Of a stretch of 64,000 bases of DNA, positions 35,274 to 44,808 are shown one piece after another (within the stretch, counting starts at the first letter, position 1; the number at the start of each line of letters is the position of its first letter). Below the pieces are notes generated by a model. The model made no database searches. It had not been told where the DNA came from and saw nothing but the letters and a program-made list of their open reading frames with translations. The position numbers were made by a program, and so were the translations under genes. Source of the DNA: CPC320 sp002336405 (lineage in GTDB: Bacteria > Pseudomonadota > Alphaproteobacteria > Rhodobacterales > Rhodobacteraceae); NCBI GenBank assembly GCA_949372595.1, contig CASIAN010000042.1:1-64000 (forward strand). Direction: 5' to 3'.

Positions 35274-36784
35274 TGTGGCGCCTCGGCGCTGTCTGCGCCG
35301 CCCATCATCAAGCCGATCTGATCCATTTTAAGCCCTTCTACAGGGCGTGTGTCCGACAAGCTCCCCGCGTTTAAAGCGCCGAAATAGTCACAAATCTCAA
35401 GGAGTTCATCAAGATCTTGGCTGATCACAATCAGCGCTGCCCCGCTGTGTGCCAAATCAAGCAGCGCTTGCCGGATGGCGGCGGCAGCGGCGGCATCGAC
35501 GCCCCATGTGGGTTGATTGACCACCAGCAGTTGCGGGGCTTGCAGCACTTCGCGACCGATAACAAATTTTTGCAAATTCCCGCCTGATAAAGACTGCGCC
35601 GTGCTGCTTGCCCCCGGGGTCCGTACATCAAAGGCCTCGATAACCTGTTCGGCAAATTCGCGGGCTTTGGGCCAGTTAATAAATCCATTGCGTATCATAT
35701 CTTTTTGGCTGGTGGTCGAGATGAGCGTATTTTCGACCAAGCTCATATCAGGCACTGCGGCGTGACCGAGGCGCTCTTCTGGCGCGCTGAACACCCTGAG
35801 GGATCGACGTTGTCCAGGGGGGTGGTCGCCGATCGATGTACCGTTAAATACGACGCTGTCGGCTGTGGCCTTAACCTCCCCTGATAGCGCGGACAGCAGC
35901 TCGTCCTGGCCATTTCCTGCCACTCCGCCGATGCCGATAATCTCGCCTGCTTTCACGGTCAGATTGATGTGTTTCAATGCGGTGCCAAAGGCGCTGGGCG
36001 CGGGCAGTGACAGGTCATTTAGGTGTAAAACAACATCGCCGATCTCTCGAGGTTTACGTGTTGGGCTGGTAAAACTGGAGCCGACCATCATTTCAGCCAG
36101 ATCACGCGCTGTGGTCTCGGCGGGGCGGCAATAGCCGACGTTCTTGCCACGCCGTAAAATTGTAGCGCGGTCGCATATTTGGCGAATTTCGTCCAGTTTA
36201 TGCGAAATATACAAAATAGCTGTGCCTGCCGCGCTGAGCTTTTTCAACGTGGTGAATAAAATGTCGACCTCTTGCGGGGTGAGCACGCTGGTGGGCTCAT
36301 CCATGATCAGCAATTTTGGGTTTTGCAATAGGCAGCGAATAATCTCGACTCGCTGGCGTTCGCCGGCCGACAGGTTTCCAACCGTTCTATAGGGGTCTAG
36401 TGGCAAGCCATAGGTTTCCGAGACGGTTTTGATTTGCGCTGCCAGATCGCGTTGTGCGGGAGGGGCCTCCATCCCTAGGGCAATGTTTTCAGCAACGCTT
36501 AACGCGTTGAAAAGGGAAAAATGCTGGAACACCATTGCGACCCCGGCGGCGCGGGCGGCGCGTGGTTCGGGTGGCGCATAAGGATGGCCCATCAGGGTCA
36601 TCGTGCCACTGTCGGGCTTGACTAAACCGTAGATCATTTTAACCAGTGTTGATTTACCCGCGCCGTTCTCACCGAGCAAGGCATGCACATCGCCATGCCC
36701 GACCTGCAGCGCAACATCGTCGTTTGCCACAACGCCGGGATAGGCTTTGGTCACGCCGTCTAAACTCAGCAGAGTTTGTGTCAC
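35270..36784 (-). CDS. ABC nucleoside-type transporter ATP-binding protein (double domain)
   Basis: A 504-residue ATPase with two ABC domains, as in sugar and BMP-type importers. The first domain has Walker A GENGAGKST, signature LSAGERQR, Walker B LLIMDEPTSVLTPQ and H-loop ISHKL. The second has a diverged Walker A (GVAGNGQDE), signature LSGGNLQK and VVNQPTWGVD in place of a normal Walker B Glu, so it is probably less active, as in the family. The start is a GTG at 36784 with AAGGAG seven bases upstream. It is the first gene of the importer operon and diverges from dnaE. Confidence 0.88.
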   Translation of the reverse strand: MTQTLLSLDGVTKAYPGVVANDDVALQVGHGDVHALLGENGAGKSTLVKMIYGLVKPDSGTMTLMGHPYAPPEPRAARAAGVAMVFQHFSLFNALSVAENIALGMEAPPAQRDLAAQIKTVSETYGLPLDPYRTVGNLSAGERQRVEIIRCLLQNPKLLIMDEPTSVLTPQEVDILFTTLKKLSAAGTAILYISHKLDEIRQICDRATILRRGKNVGYCRPAETTARDLAEMMVGSSFTSPTRKPREIGDVVLHLNDLSLPAPSAFGTALKHINLTVKAGEIIGIGGVAGNGQDELLSALSGEVKATADSVVFNGTSIGDHPPGQRRSLRVFSAPEERLGHAAVPDMSLVENTLISTTSQKDMIRNGFINWPKAREFAEQVIEAFDVRTPGASSTAQSLSGGNLQKFVIGREVLQAPQLLVVNQPTWGVDAAAAAAIRQALLDLAHSGAALIVISQDLDELLEICDYFGALNAGSLSDTRPVEGLKMDQIGLMMGGADSAEAPQ

Positions 36785-37041
36785 CTATCGCTCCTTCTTG
36801 GTTTTTGTCCTCAAAAGTGTGGCTGCTCAAGAGGAGGTCATTAAGCGATTGCCGCATCGGTGTGAAGCTATACAAAAGCGTGCAATCGCAGCTTTTGGCA
36901 AGCTTTTTTTGTGCCTTAGACAGCGAAACAGTTTCCATTGCCTAAAAATACTGGCAGATCGGTACGGGTCTTTAAGCAAGATATTGAGAAAGTTATTTGA
37001 GGGGCTTTCGGTTGTGCCAATCGTCGGATAGCTTGCGCGCT

Positions 37042-40000
37042 ATGAGCGGATCAGCCACATTTATTCATCTTCGGGTGCACAGCGAATATTCGCTGCTTGA
37101 AGGCGCAATGCGTCTTAAAAAATTGCCAGATTTATGCGCCGGGATGGATATGCCTGCCGTCGCATTGACAGACAGCAACAATATGTTTGCCGCTTTAGAG
37201 TTTTCGGTGGCTGCGAGCGGAGCAGGCGTTCAGCCGATTATCGGCTGTCAGGTTGATCTGCACTATGATGACAGCCAAACTGCGCAGACGGGACGGGCAC
37301 AGGTGCTGCGGCCTGCGCCGTTGGTTCTTTTGGCCCAGAACGAACGGGGTTATGAAAACCTGATGTTGCTGAACAGCAAACTTTATTTGCGCGGCGACGG
37401 ACAACCTGTGCATGTCACGCTGCAGGATCTGCGTGCTCATGCTGAGGGTGTGATCTGTTTGACGGGTGGACCCGACGGGCCGATAGGTCGGCTTTTAACT
37501 GGCGGTCAACGCCCTGCGGCCGAGGCAATTCTACTTGACTTGAAACAGAGCTTTGGCAACCGTCTTTATGTCGAATTACAACGCCATCGGTCGGATAGTG
37601 GGGTCACTGAGGCTGAACAGCAAATCGAACGCGGTCATTTGGAACTGGCTTACGATCACCGCGTGCCCGTAGTGGCGACCAATGATGTGTATTTCCCCGA
37701 TCCTAAAATGTACGAGGCGCATGATGCGCTAATCTGTATCGCCGATGGGGTCTATGTTGATCAGCAGAATGCGCGCCGCAGGCTGACAGCGCAGCATTAT
37801 TTTAAAAGCCCTGCTGAAATGGTCGCTCTGTTTGCCGACTTGCCTGAAGCGTTTGAAAATACCGTCGAAATCGCCCGCCGCTGTGCTTTCATGGCCTATC
37901 GGCGCGATCCGATTCTGCCGAAATTTGCCGACAATGAGGTCGCCGAGCTGCGTCGGCAGGCGCAAGACGGTCTCAAGACACGGCTGGCGGTGATCCCCCA
38001 TGCTGACAGTGTTGAGGCCTATGAAAAACGTCTCGAATTTGAACTGGGCATCATCGAATCCATGGGCTTTCCCGGGTATTTTCTGATCGTTGCAGATTTC
38101 ATCAAATGGGCCAAGGATCAAGGCATTCCCGTCGGGCCCGGCCGGGGTTCGGGCGCGGGCTCTCTGGTGGCATATGCACTGACCGTGACTGATCTTGACC
38201 CGTTGCGCTACTCTTTGCTGTTTGAACGGTTTTTGAATCCTGACCGGGTCTCAATGCCGGATTTTGATATCGATTTCTGTATGGATCGCCGCGAAGAGGT
38301 GATCCAATATGTGCAACAAAAATACGGTCGGGACCGGGTTGGTCAGATCATCACCTTTGGTGCTTTGTTGTCAAAAGCCGCCGTGCGCGACATTGGTCGC
38401 GTTCTGCAAATGCCTTACGGTCAGGTGGATCGCCTGTCAAAAATGATCCCGGTCGAAGGGGTCAAACCGGTCAGCATCGAAAAGGCGCTCGCCGACGAGC
38501 CGCGGCTTCGGGAAGAGGCAAAAAACGAAGAAGTGGTGGACCGGCTTTTAAGCTATGGCCAGCAGGTCGAGGGGCTGCTGCGCAACGCCTCGACCCATGC
38601 TGCCGGTGTGGTCATTGCCGACCGGCCCTTGGATGCGCTGGTGCCGATCTACCAAGACCCACGATCGGATATGCCGGCGACCCAGTTCAACATGAAATGG
38701 GTTGAGCAGGCCGGTTTGGTCAAGTTTGATTTTTTGGGTTTGAAAACACTTACGGTGATCCAAAATGCAATGGATCTGATCAAACTTGGTGGTGGATCGT
38801 TACATATCGCCGCCAATGGAGCCACGCTTTATCAGCCTGCTGAGGGGGCGGTGGATGATATCGGTGCGATTCCACTGGATGATGCGGCCTCCTATCGGCT
38901 GTATGCCAATGCCAAAACGGTTGCGGTGTTTCAGGTGGAAAGTTCGGGGATGATGGATGCGCTCAAGCGTATGAAGCCCACCTGTATCGAAGATATCGTG
39001 GCGCTTGTGGCTTTGTACCGGCCCGGCCCAATGGAGAATATTCCAACCTATTGCGAGGTAAAAAACGGTCTCAAAGAGCGCCAATCGGTGCACCCGTTGA
39101 TTGATCATATCTTGGAAGAGACCCAAGGTATTATTGTTTATCAGGAACAGGTGATGCAAATCGCGCAGGTGATGGCAGGTTATACGCTTGGCGGTGCTGA
39201 TCTGTTGCGCCGTGCGATGGGTAAAAAGATCAAAGAGGCGATGGATGCAGAACGCCCAAAATTTGAAAAGGGTGCTGCCGAAAACGGTGTTGACAAAAAA
39301 ACTGCCAGTGATGTCTTTGATCTGCTGGAGAAATTTGCCAATTATGGCTTCAACAAATCGCATGCAGCGGCCTATGCGGTGGTCAGCTATCAAACCGCTT
39401 GGCTCAAGGCCAACCACCCGGTCGAGTTTATGGCCGGGGTGATGAATTGTGATATCCATCTCACCGATAAGCTGGCGGTTTATTTCGAAGAGGTGCGCAA
39501 GGGATTGGCGCTGCCGTGGACGCCACCGTGTGTGAACCGCTCGCAGCCGCAGTTTACCGTGGTCGAGGCGGCTTTGGTCTATGCGCTTGGTGCGCTGAAA
39601 AACGTCGGAATTGAGGCCATGCGACTGGTCACGGAGGGGCGGGGAGAGACGCCGTTTGTGACCTTGTTTGATCTGGCCCGACGGGTTGATTTGAAACGCG
39701 TTGGCAAGAGGCCGCTCGAGATGCTTGCCAGATCCGGCGCGTTCGACGTGCTTAATAAAAACCGCCGTCAGGTGTTTGACGCTTTGGATGCGCTGGTTAA
39801 TTACTCAGCAGCGATCCATGAGCAAAAAAACTCGAATCAGGTTTCGCTGTTTGGCGAGGCTGGAGACGACCTGCCCGAACCAAGACTGATGCAAGCGGCT
39901 GACTGGTTGCCGGCCGAGCGTCTGAACGAAGAGTTCAAAGCCGTTGGATTTTATCTATCGGGTCATCCGCTTGATGATTATATGTCTGCCTTAAAGCGCA

Positions 40001-40554
40001 AAGGTGTGATGACGCTGGACGAGGTGCGTGCCAAAGCCGAGCGCGGCCCGATGATCGCCAAGATGGCTGGAGTTGTTGCGGGACGCCAAGAGCGCAAATC
40101 GGCCAAGGGCAACCGCTTTGCCTTTGCCCAGCTTAGCGACACCAGCGGGGCCTATGAGGTGACTTTGTTTTCCGACACGCTCGAGCTTGCCCGGGTCCAC
40201 CTTGAAACGGGGGCCAAGGTCGTGGTCACTGTCGAGGCCACCTTGGAAAGTGATCAGCTGAAATTACTTGGCCGCTCAGTGGCACCGATTGATGCCGCTG
40301 TTGCAGATGCTGGCAACGCGGGTTTGCGGATTTTTGTCGAGCAAGCTCAAAGTATTTCGTTCATTGCCTCGGTCTTGGCGCAGGCGCGCAAAGAGGTCAA
40401 ATCGGGCGGCAGGGGCCCCGTCACATTGTGCCTTCTGGATCCGTCTCTGCCGGGTGAGGTTGATATTGACCTACACGCAGAGTTTCCGGTTAACCCACAG
40501 ATTAAAGGCGCTTTGAAAAGTTTGGTTGGTGTGGTCGAGGTCGAAGAGGTCTAA
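37042..40554 (+). CDS. dnaE: DNA polymerase III alpha subunit
   Basis: The replicative polymerase catalytic subunit, 1170 residues, the normal length for alphaproteobacterial DnaE. The PHP domain opens with FIHLRVHSEYSLLEGAM. The palm catalytic aspartates are in MPDFDIDFCMDRR (about 405-415), and VGPGRGSGAGSLVAY precedes them. FNKSHAAAYAVVSYQTAWLK is the finger region, the helix-hairpin-helix lies after YALGALKNVG, and the OB-fold with the C-terminal tau-binding region follows. The start is the ATG at 37042; the frame is open back to 36997 but upstream residues are not family-like, and the ribosome binding site is weak. It diverges from the BMP operon and converges on slyX with 30 bases between. 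Confidence 0.97.
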   Translation: MSGSATFIHLRVHSEYSLLEGAMRLKKLPDLCAGMDMPAVALTDSNNMFAALEFSVAASGAGVQPIIGCQVDLHYDDSQTAQTGRAQVLRPAPLVLLAQNERGYENLMLLNSKLYLRGDGQPVHVTLQDLRAHAEGVICLTGGPDGPIGRLLTGGQRPAAEAILLDLKQSFGNRLYVELQRHRSDSGVTEAEQQIERGHLELAYDHRVPVVATNDVYFPDPKMYEAHDALICIADGVYVDQQNARRRLTAQHYFKSPAEMVALFADLPEAFENTVEIARRCAFMAYRRDPILPKFADNEVAELRRQAQDGLKTRLAVIPHADSVEAYEKRLEFELGIIESMGFPGYFLIVADFIKWAKDQGIPVGPGRGSGAGSLVAYALTVTDLDPLRYSLLFERFLNPDRVSMPDFDIDFCMDRREEVIQYVQQKYGRDRVGQIITFGALLSKAAVRDIGRVLQMPYGQVDRLSKMIPVEGVKPVSIEKALADEPRLREEAKNEEVVDRLLSYGQQVEGLLRNASTHAAGVVIADRPLDALVPIYQDPRSDMPATQFNMKWVEQAGLVKFDFLGLKTLTVIQNAMDLIKLGGGSLHIAANGATLYQPAEGAVDDIGAIPLDDAASYRLYANAKTVAVFQVESSGMMDALKRMKPTCIEDIVALVALYRPGPMENIPTYCEVKNGLKERQSVHPLIDHILEETQGIIVYQEQVMQIAQVMAGYTLGGADLLRRAMGKKIKEAMDAERPKFEKGAAENGVDKKTASDVFDLLEKFANYGFNKSHAAAYAVVSYQTAWLKANHPVEFMAGVMNCDIHLTDKLAVYFEEVRKGLALPWTPPCVNRSQPQFTVVEAALVYALGALKNVGIEAMRLVTEGRGETPFVTLFDLARRVDLKRVGKRPLEMLARSGAFDVLNKNRRQVFDALDALVNYSAAIHEQKNSNQVSLFGEAGDDLPEPRLMQAADWLPAERLNEEFKAVGFYLSGHPLDDYMSALKRKGVMTLDEVRAKAERGPMIAKMAGVVAGRQERKSAKGNRFAFAQLSDTSGAYEVTLFSDTLELARVHLETGAKVVVTVEATLESDQLKLLGRSVAPIDAAVADAGNAGLRIFVEQAQSISFIASVLAQARKEVKSGGRGPVTLCLLDPSLPGEVDIDLHAEFPVNPQIKGALKSLVGVVEVEEV

Positions 40555-40584
40555 GCCTTCATTTGCCTATAAGACTGTATTTGT

Positions 40585-40797
40585 CTACCAGTGCGGTGGA
40601 CGCGCGTCGCCAACAATCTCGCCACCGCCCATGGACTGCTCGCGCTCGGCCTCGCGTTCCATTAACATTTGCACCCGCCGGGTGAGACCGTCGATCTCGC
40701 TTTGTTGGCGGGCGGTGATATCAGACAACTCTTCAACTGTCCGTGTCAGATGCGCGACAGCGCTTTCGAGGTCTTCCAAGCGGGTGTGTTCGGTCAT
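40585..40797 (-). CDS. slyX: SlyX-family small coiled-coil protein
   Basis: A 70-residue protein matching SlyX: MTEHTRLEDLESAVAHLTRT is followed by VEELSDITARQQSEIDGLTR, a heptad coiled coil, then a short tail ending in PPHW that is typical of the family. Its role is not established. The start is the ATG at 40797 with GAGGGAAG upstream; the longer frame extending to 41187 is antisense to hisS and is rejected. It diverges from hisS and converges on dnaE. Confidence 0.88.
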   Translation of the reverse strand: MTEHTRLEDLESAVAHLTRTVEELSDITARQQSEIDGLTRRVQMLMEREAEREQSMGGGEIVGDARPPHW

Positions 40798-40956
40798 GGT
40801 CTTCCCTCGTGCTCTGCTATGGTGGCTTTCTCCGTCTACTGCGTTTTTGTCTGCGCCACCAGCGCAACAACGGCGATTGATCTGATTGGTTTGCTTGCCC
40901 CTTGCGCAGGGGTCGGCTACACCGCAGGCGCGATTAGACTGAATGGGACCCGAGCC

Positions 40957-42453
40957 ATGGCCAAAGTAAAAAAACAACCGCGCCCCAAGGCCGAGACGCC
41001 AAAGGGCTTTCGCGATTATTTTGGCGCGGATGTGACTGCGCGCAGCGAGATGCTGCAAAATATAGCCGGGGTCTATCATCGCTATGGCTTTGATGCGCTG
41101 GAAACTAGTGCGGTGGAAACTGTCGAGGCGCTGGGCAAGTTTTTGCCCGATGTCGACCGGCCCAATGAGGGTGTGTTTGCCTGGCAAGAAGATGAAGGCG
41201 ACTGGTTGGCTTTGCGCTATGATTTAACGGCGCCATTGGCGCGGGTCTATGCACAGTTTCGTAATGATTTGCCCCTGCCGTATCGCCGGTATGCGATGGG
41301 GCCGGTCTGGCGCAATGAAAAGCCTGGTCCGGGCCGCTTTCGGCAGTTTTATCAATGTGACGCTGACACGGTCGGGGCGGCGAGTGTTGCCGCCGATGCA
41401 GAGATTTGTGCGATGTTGTCGGACACGTTGGAGGTCGCGGGCATACCGCGCGGAGATTACATTGTGCGGGTGAACAACCGCAAAGTTCTTAACGGGGTCA
41501 TGCAGGTCGCAGGCGTGCTGGATCCGTCCAATCCTGAGAAATTCGCGGCCGAACGCGGCATTGTGCTGCGCGCCATCGACAAGCTGGATCGCTTGGGCCT
41601 TGATGGCGTACGGGCGCTGCTTGGCGTGGGGCGCAAAGATGCGAGTGGCGATTTTACCAATGGTGCTGGTCTCAGCCCAGAACAAGCAGAGATCGTGATG
41701 GGTTTTATGACGGCCAAAGCCCCCACCGCTGAGGCGACGCTCGCCACGCTTGGTGGCTTGGTACAGGGCGCGCCGGTGGGTGTTGAGGGCGTGCAGGAAT
41801 TGGAAACTATGGCCGAACTATTGGCGGTGCAAGGCTATGCGGCTGACCGCATTGATATTGATCCGTCAGTCGTACGGGGGCTTGGGTATTACACAGGACC
41901 AGTGTTTGAGGCCGAATTGACGTTTGAAATTCTGGATGAAAAAGGTCGTAAACGGCAGTTTGGTAGCGTCGCTGGTGGTGGACGTTACGATGATTTGGTC
42001 AAGCGTTTTACCGGCCAGTCGGTACCCGCAACAGGTGTTTCGATCGGGGTGGATCGTCTTTTGGCTGCTTTGCGCGAAAAGGGCCGGATAGGTGCACAGG
42101 CGCAAGGGCCCGTTGTGGTAACGGTGATGGACCGCGACCGCATGGCTGATTATCAAACTATTGTGGCTGAATTGCGGGCCGCCGGTATCCGCGCCGAGGT
42201 TTATCTGGGCAATCCGAAAAATTTTGGTAATCAATTAAAATATGCAGACCGGCGCAATGCGCCTGTTGCTGTGATCGAGGGCGGTGAAGAAAAAGAACGC
42301 GGGGTTATTCAAGTCAAAGACCTGATCCTTGGCGCCGAGATAGCGAAAGACGCCAGCTTGGAAGAATGGAAAGCACGTCCCAGTCAGTTCGAAATTCCGC
42401 GCGGTGATCTGGTAGCGAAAATTCGTGATATCTTGGTGTCGCAAGGCGGATGA
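40957..42453 (+). CDS. hisS: Histidyl-tRNA synthetase
   Basis: Class II histidyl-tRNA synthetase, 498 residues, the longer alphaproteobacterial form. Motif 1 begins at ETPKGFRDYFG, motif 2 is YRRYAMGPVWRNEKPGPGRFRQFYQCDAD, the histidine-A motif is VVRGLGYYTGPVFE and motif 3 is TGVSIGVDRLLA. The C-terminal anticodon-binding domain starts around VVVTVMDRDR. It charges tRNA-His with histidine. The start is the ATG at 40957; a nearby upstream ATG is out of frame. Its last bases overlap the hisZ start (ATGA), and hisG follows likewise, so these three form one coupled operon joining histidine supply and tRNA charging. Confidence 0.96.
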   Translation: MAKVKKQPRPKAETPKGFRDYFGADVTARSEMLQNIAGVYHRYGFDALETSAVETVEALGKFLPDVDRPNEGVFAWQEDEGDWLALRYDLTAPLARVYAQFRNDLPLPYRRYAMGPVWRNEKPGPGRFRQFYQCDADTVGAASVAADAEICAMLSDTLEVAGIPRGDYIVRVNNRKVLNGVMQVAGVLDPSNPEKFAAERGIVLRAIDKLDRLGLDGVRALLGVGRKDASGDFTNGAGLSPEQAEIVMGFMTAKAPTAEATLATLGGLVQGAPVGVEGVQELETMAELLAVQGYAADRIDIDPSVVRGLGYYTGPVFEAELTFEILDEKGRKRQFGSVAGGGRYDDLVKRFTGQSVPATGVSIGVDRLLAALREKGRIGAQAQGPVVVTVMDRDRMADYQTIVAELRAAGIRAEVYLGNPKNFGNQLKYADRRNAPVAVIEGGEEKERGVIQVKDLILGAEIAKDASLEEWKARPSQFEIPRGDLVAKIRDILVSQGG

Positions 42454-43547
42454 TAGCGGGGTCTGACATACGCGCCGAGGCGCTGAGGCTGCAGGCGGGA
42501 TTTATTGACGCCGGTGCCGTGGTGCTGGAAACGTCGATCTTGCAACCTGCAGATTTATTGCTGGACCTTTATGGCGAAGATATTCGCGCCCGCGCTTATG
42601 TCACCTCTGACCCGCTGCGTGGCGAACAGATGCTGCGTCCTGATTTTACCGTGCCGGTGGTGCAGATGCATATGGCGGAGGGGGCCGAGCCTGCGCGCTA
42701 TACCTATGCCGGTGAGGTGTTTCGTCGGCAGGAAGACGATATGGCGCGGGCCAATGAGTATTTTCAAGTTGGCTATGAAGTTTTTGACCGCCAGAATCCT
42801 GCTGCCGCCGATGCCGAGGTGTTTGTGCAAATTTACACCGCCCTGCGGGGGTTGTCTTTGCGTGCCGCAACTGGAGATATCGGCATCCTAACCGCCGCAG
42901 TGGTTGGTTTGCACACCACAGAAGCTCGCAAGCATGCTTTATTACGTCATATCTGGCGTCCCAAACGTTTTAAAGCGCTGCTCGAACAATTTTCGGGCCG
43001 CCGGCCGGTCCCGGCAAGCCGCAGTGCCTTATTATCGGCAAAAACACCATTTGAAATTGAGGCGCCGATGATCGGGTTGCGCAGTCGTGGCGCCATCAAA
43101 ACTCGCATAAATCAATTACACCACGACGCCCTATCAGACCCGCTTTCGAACGCCGAAGTTGATTTTCTGGATGCAATATTGCAGGTGCGTGACCGGGTCC
43201 CGCAAGCCTTGGCATCGCTGCGCAATATTGCCACGCAAATGCCGGCGCTGACACTGGCGCTGACACCGGCGCTGGACCGGCTGGAGGCGCGGATGGCAGC
43301 GGTCACGGCGCGGGGTATTGCCGTTGAGACACTTGATTTTGAGGCCAGCTACGGGCGCACATCAATGGAATATTATGATGGGTTTGTGTTTGGGTTTTAT
43401 GCCGAGGGGCGCGCTGATCTGCCACCTGTTGCCCTTGGCGGGCGCTATGATGCACTGACCTTGCGCCTTGGGCAGGGGCGCGAAATTCCAGCGGTGGGTG
43501 GGGTTATTCGCCCTGATTTGACACTGGATCTGGGGGCAGAGGTGTGA
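42450..43547 (+). CDS. hisZ: ATP phosphoribosyltransferase regulatory subunit
   Basis: A 365-residue HisZ, a HisS paralogue without aminoacylation activity that forms an octamer with the short HisG and is needed for the first step of histidine synthesis. The class II core is recognisable: ILQPADLLLDLYGED, LRPDFTVPVVQMHM, YTYAGEVFRRQED (motif 2 lacking the Arg/Glu set of true synthetases) and PVALGGRYDALT. It begins at the ATG at 42450, overlapping the hisS stop by 4 bases, and its own stop overlaps the hisG start. A regulatory partner is expected here because the next gene encodes a short HisG. Confidence 0.93.
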   Translation: MIAGSDIRAEALRLQAGFIDAGAVVLETSILQPADLLLDLYGEDIRARAYVTSDPLRGEQMLRPDFTVPVVQMHMAEGAEPARYTYAGEVFRRQEDDMARANEYFQVGYEVFDRQNPAAADAEVFVQIYTALRGLSLRAATGDIGILTAAVVGLHTTEARKHALLRHIWRPKRFKALLEQFSGRRPVPASRSALLSAKTPFEIEAPMIGLRSRGAIKTRINQLHHDALSDPLSNAEVDFLDAILQVRDRVPQALASLRNIATQMPALTLALTPALDRLEARMAAVTARGIAVETLDFEASYGRTSMEYYDGFVFGFYAEGRADLPPVALGGRYDALTLRLGQGREIPAVGGVIRPDLTLDLGAEV

Positions 43548-44236
43548 GCATCAAACTTGGCGTACCCTCCAAAGGCCGGTTGATGGAGAAAACTTTTTCA
43601 TGGTTCGGTGACCGTGGGGTAACCCTGCGCCGCACGGGGCTTGAACGAGAATATGCCGGATTGGTTGCGGGCGTTACAGGTGTCGAACTGGTGTTGTTAT
43701 CGGCTGGTGAAATTCCGCGTGAATTGGCGGCTGGGCGTATCCATCTGGGGGTGACCGGCACAGATCTGATCCGTGAAAAACTGATTAATTGGGATCAGAA
43801 AGTTCAAGAATTGGCCCCCTTGGGGTTTGGGTTCGCGGATTTGATTATTGCTGTGCCAAGTTGCTGGATTGATGTTGATACGTTGGATGATCTGGATGCT
43901 GTGGCGGAAGCGTTCCGGGCTGATCACGGAATTCGCTTGCGGATTGCAACCAAATACCACCGTCTGGTACGGGAATTTTTGCGTGGGGCCGGGGTGGCTG
44001 ATTATCAACTTGTTGACAGTCAGGGAGCCACGGAAGGCACGGTGAAAAACCTCACTGCAGAGGCAGTTGCTGATATCACCTCAAGTGGTGAAACCCTGCG
44101 GGCAAATCATCTAAAGTTTTTGTCGGATGGATTGATTTTGCAATCGCAGGCTACTCTGTTTTTAGCGCAAAACGTTGATTACAGCCAAAGCCAGCGGGAA
44201 ACCTTGACCGCATTGTACCAAGCGCTTGGTCTGTAA
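43544..44236 (+). CDS. hisG: ATP phosphoribosyltransferase catalytic subunit (short form)
   Basis: A 230-residue short-form HisG, which transfers the phosphoribosyl group from PRPP to ATP as the first, feedback-controlled step of histidine synthesis. The periplasmic-binding-protein-like fold shows in LGVPSKGRLMEKT, IHLGVTGTDLI and ATEGTVKNLTAEAVADITSSG (PRPP loop). It lacks the C-terminal regulatory domain of the long form, hence the dependence on HisZ. It begins with a GTG at 43544 that overlaps the hisZ stop. It ends 17 bases before the converging DUF1489 gene. Confidence 0.95.
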   Translation: MSIKLGVPSKGRLMEKTFSWFGDRGVTLRRTGLEREYAGLVAGVTGVELVLLSAGEIPRELAAGRIHLGVTGTDLIREKLINWDQKVQELAPLGFGFADLIIAVPSCWIDVDTLDDLDAVAEAFRADHGIRLRIATKYHRLVREFLRGAGVADYQLVDSQGATEGTVKNLTAEAVADITSSGETLRANHLKFLSDGLILQSQATLFLAQNVDYSQSQRETLTALYQALGL

Positions 44237-44253
44237 TTTTAGGGTGACTTGGC

Positions 44254-44685
44254 TTAAAGAATGCCGATGTCGGCCAGCGCACCGGCCAGTTCAACCGGAA
44301 GGCTATCTTCGTCTTTGCGCTCTGGTGACAGGTCGATAGGTGCCTCTTCAGGCTTGAGATACCGCCAGCCTTGAAACGGCCTTTTGGGGGCTGACGTGGT
44401 GTGGAATAATTCTGGTTCAAGCACAATTGCACAGCGCCGGATTCCATCTTGACCGAAGACCTCGTCTAGGCGGACAATGCGTTGCCTGCATTGTATAAAC
44501 CCTTTGATGACCCAATAAATACTGCCACCGTTTAGTAGGGTGCTTTCCTGTTTTGGCCACATGCGGGTGACATGTCTTGGGGCGCCGTCAGGGCCTTGGG
44601 CGCGTGCCATAGATTGCCAGCGCATTAACCCGTCTATCGACTCGGTGCCGACACTTAATTTAACCATATGTATGAGATTTGACAT
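44254..44685 (-). CDS. DUF1489 family protein
   Basis: A 143-residue protein of the DUF1489 family, restricted to alphaproteobacteria. Hallmarks are MVKLSVGTESIDGL, the TRMWPKQ...LNGGSIYWVIKG block, CRQRI and PFQGWRYL near the end. No function is established. The start is the ATG at 44685 with AGGGGG five bases upstream; a nearby ATG is out of frame. It converges on hisG and diverges from the ribonucleotide reductase gene. Confidence 0.9.
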   Translation of the reverse strand: MSNLIHMVKLSVGTESIDGLMRWQSMARAQGPDGAPRHVTRMWPKQESTLLNGGSIYWVIKGFIQCRQRIVRLDEVFGQDGIRRCAIVLEPELFHTTSAPKRPFQGWRYLKPEEAPIDLSPERKDEDSLPVELAGALADIGIL

Positions 44686-44808
44686 ACATACCCCCTATAT
44701 GTAGCCTAAAGTTGGCTGATATATGCTATGATAGCACGTTGACCTGTGGCCCCCTTCATTCTATCTTTCATGTCTGCCCGACTGTTGCAACCTATGCAAG
44801 GATAGCCA

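Noticed and set aside
36891..36910. Small hairpin with T run upstream of dnaE
   Set aside because: Only four base pairs in the stem and no gene upstream on that strand to terminate.
44686..44808. Cobalamin riboswitch before nrdJ
   Set aside because: The leader is only 123 bases and lacks the conserved B12 box and the needed stems; class II reductase genes usually have none.
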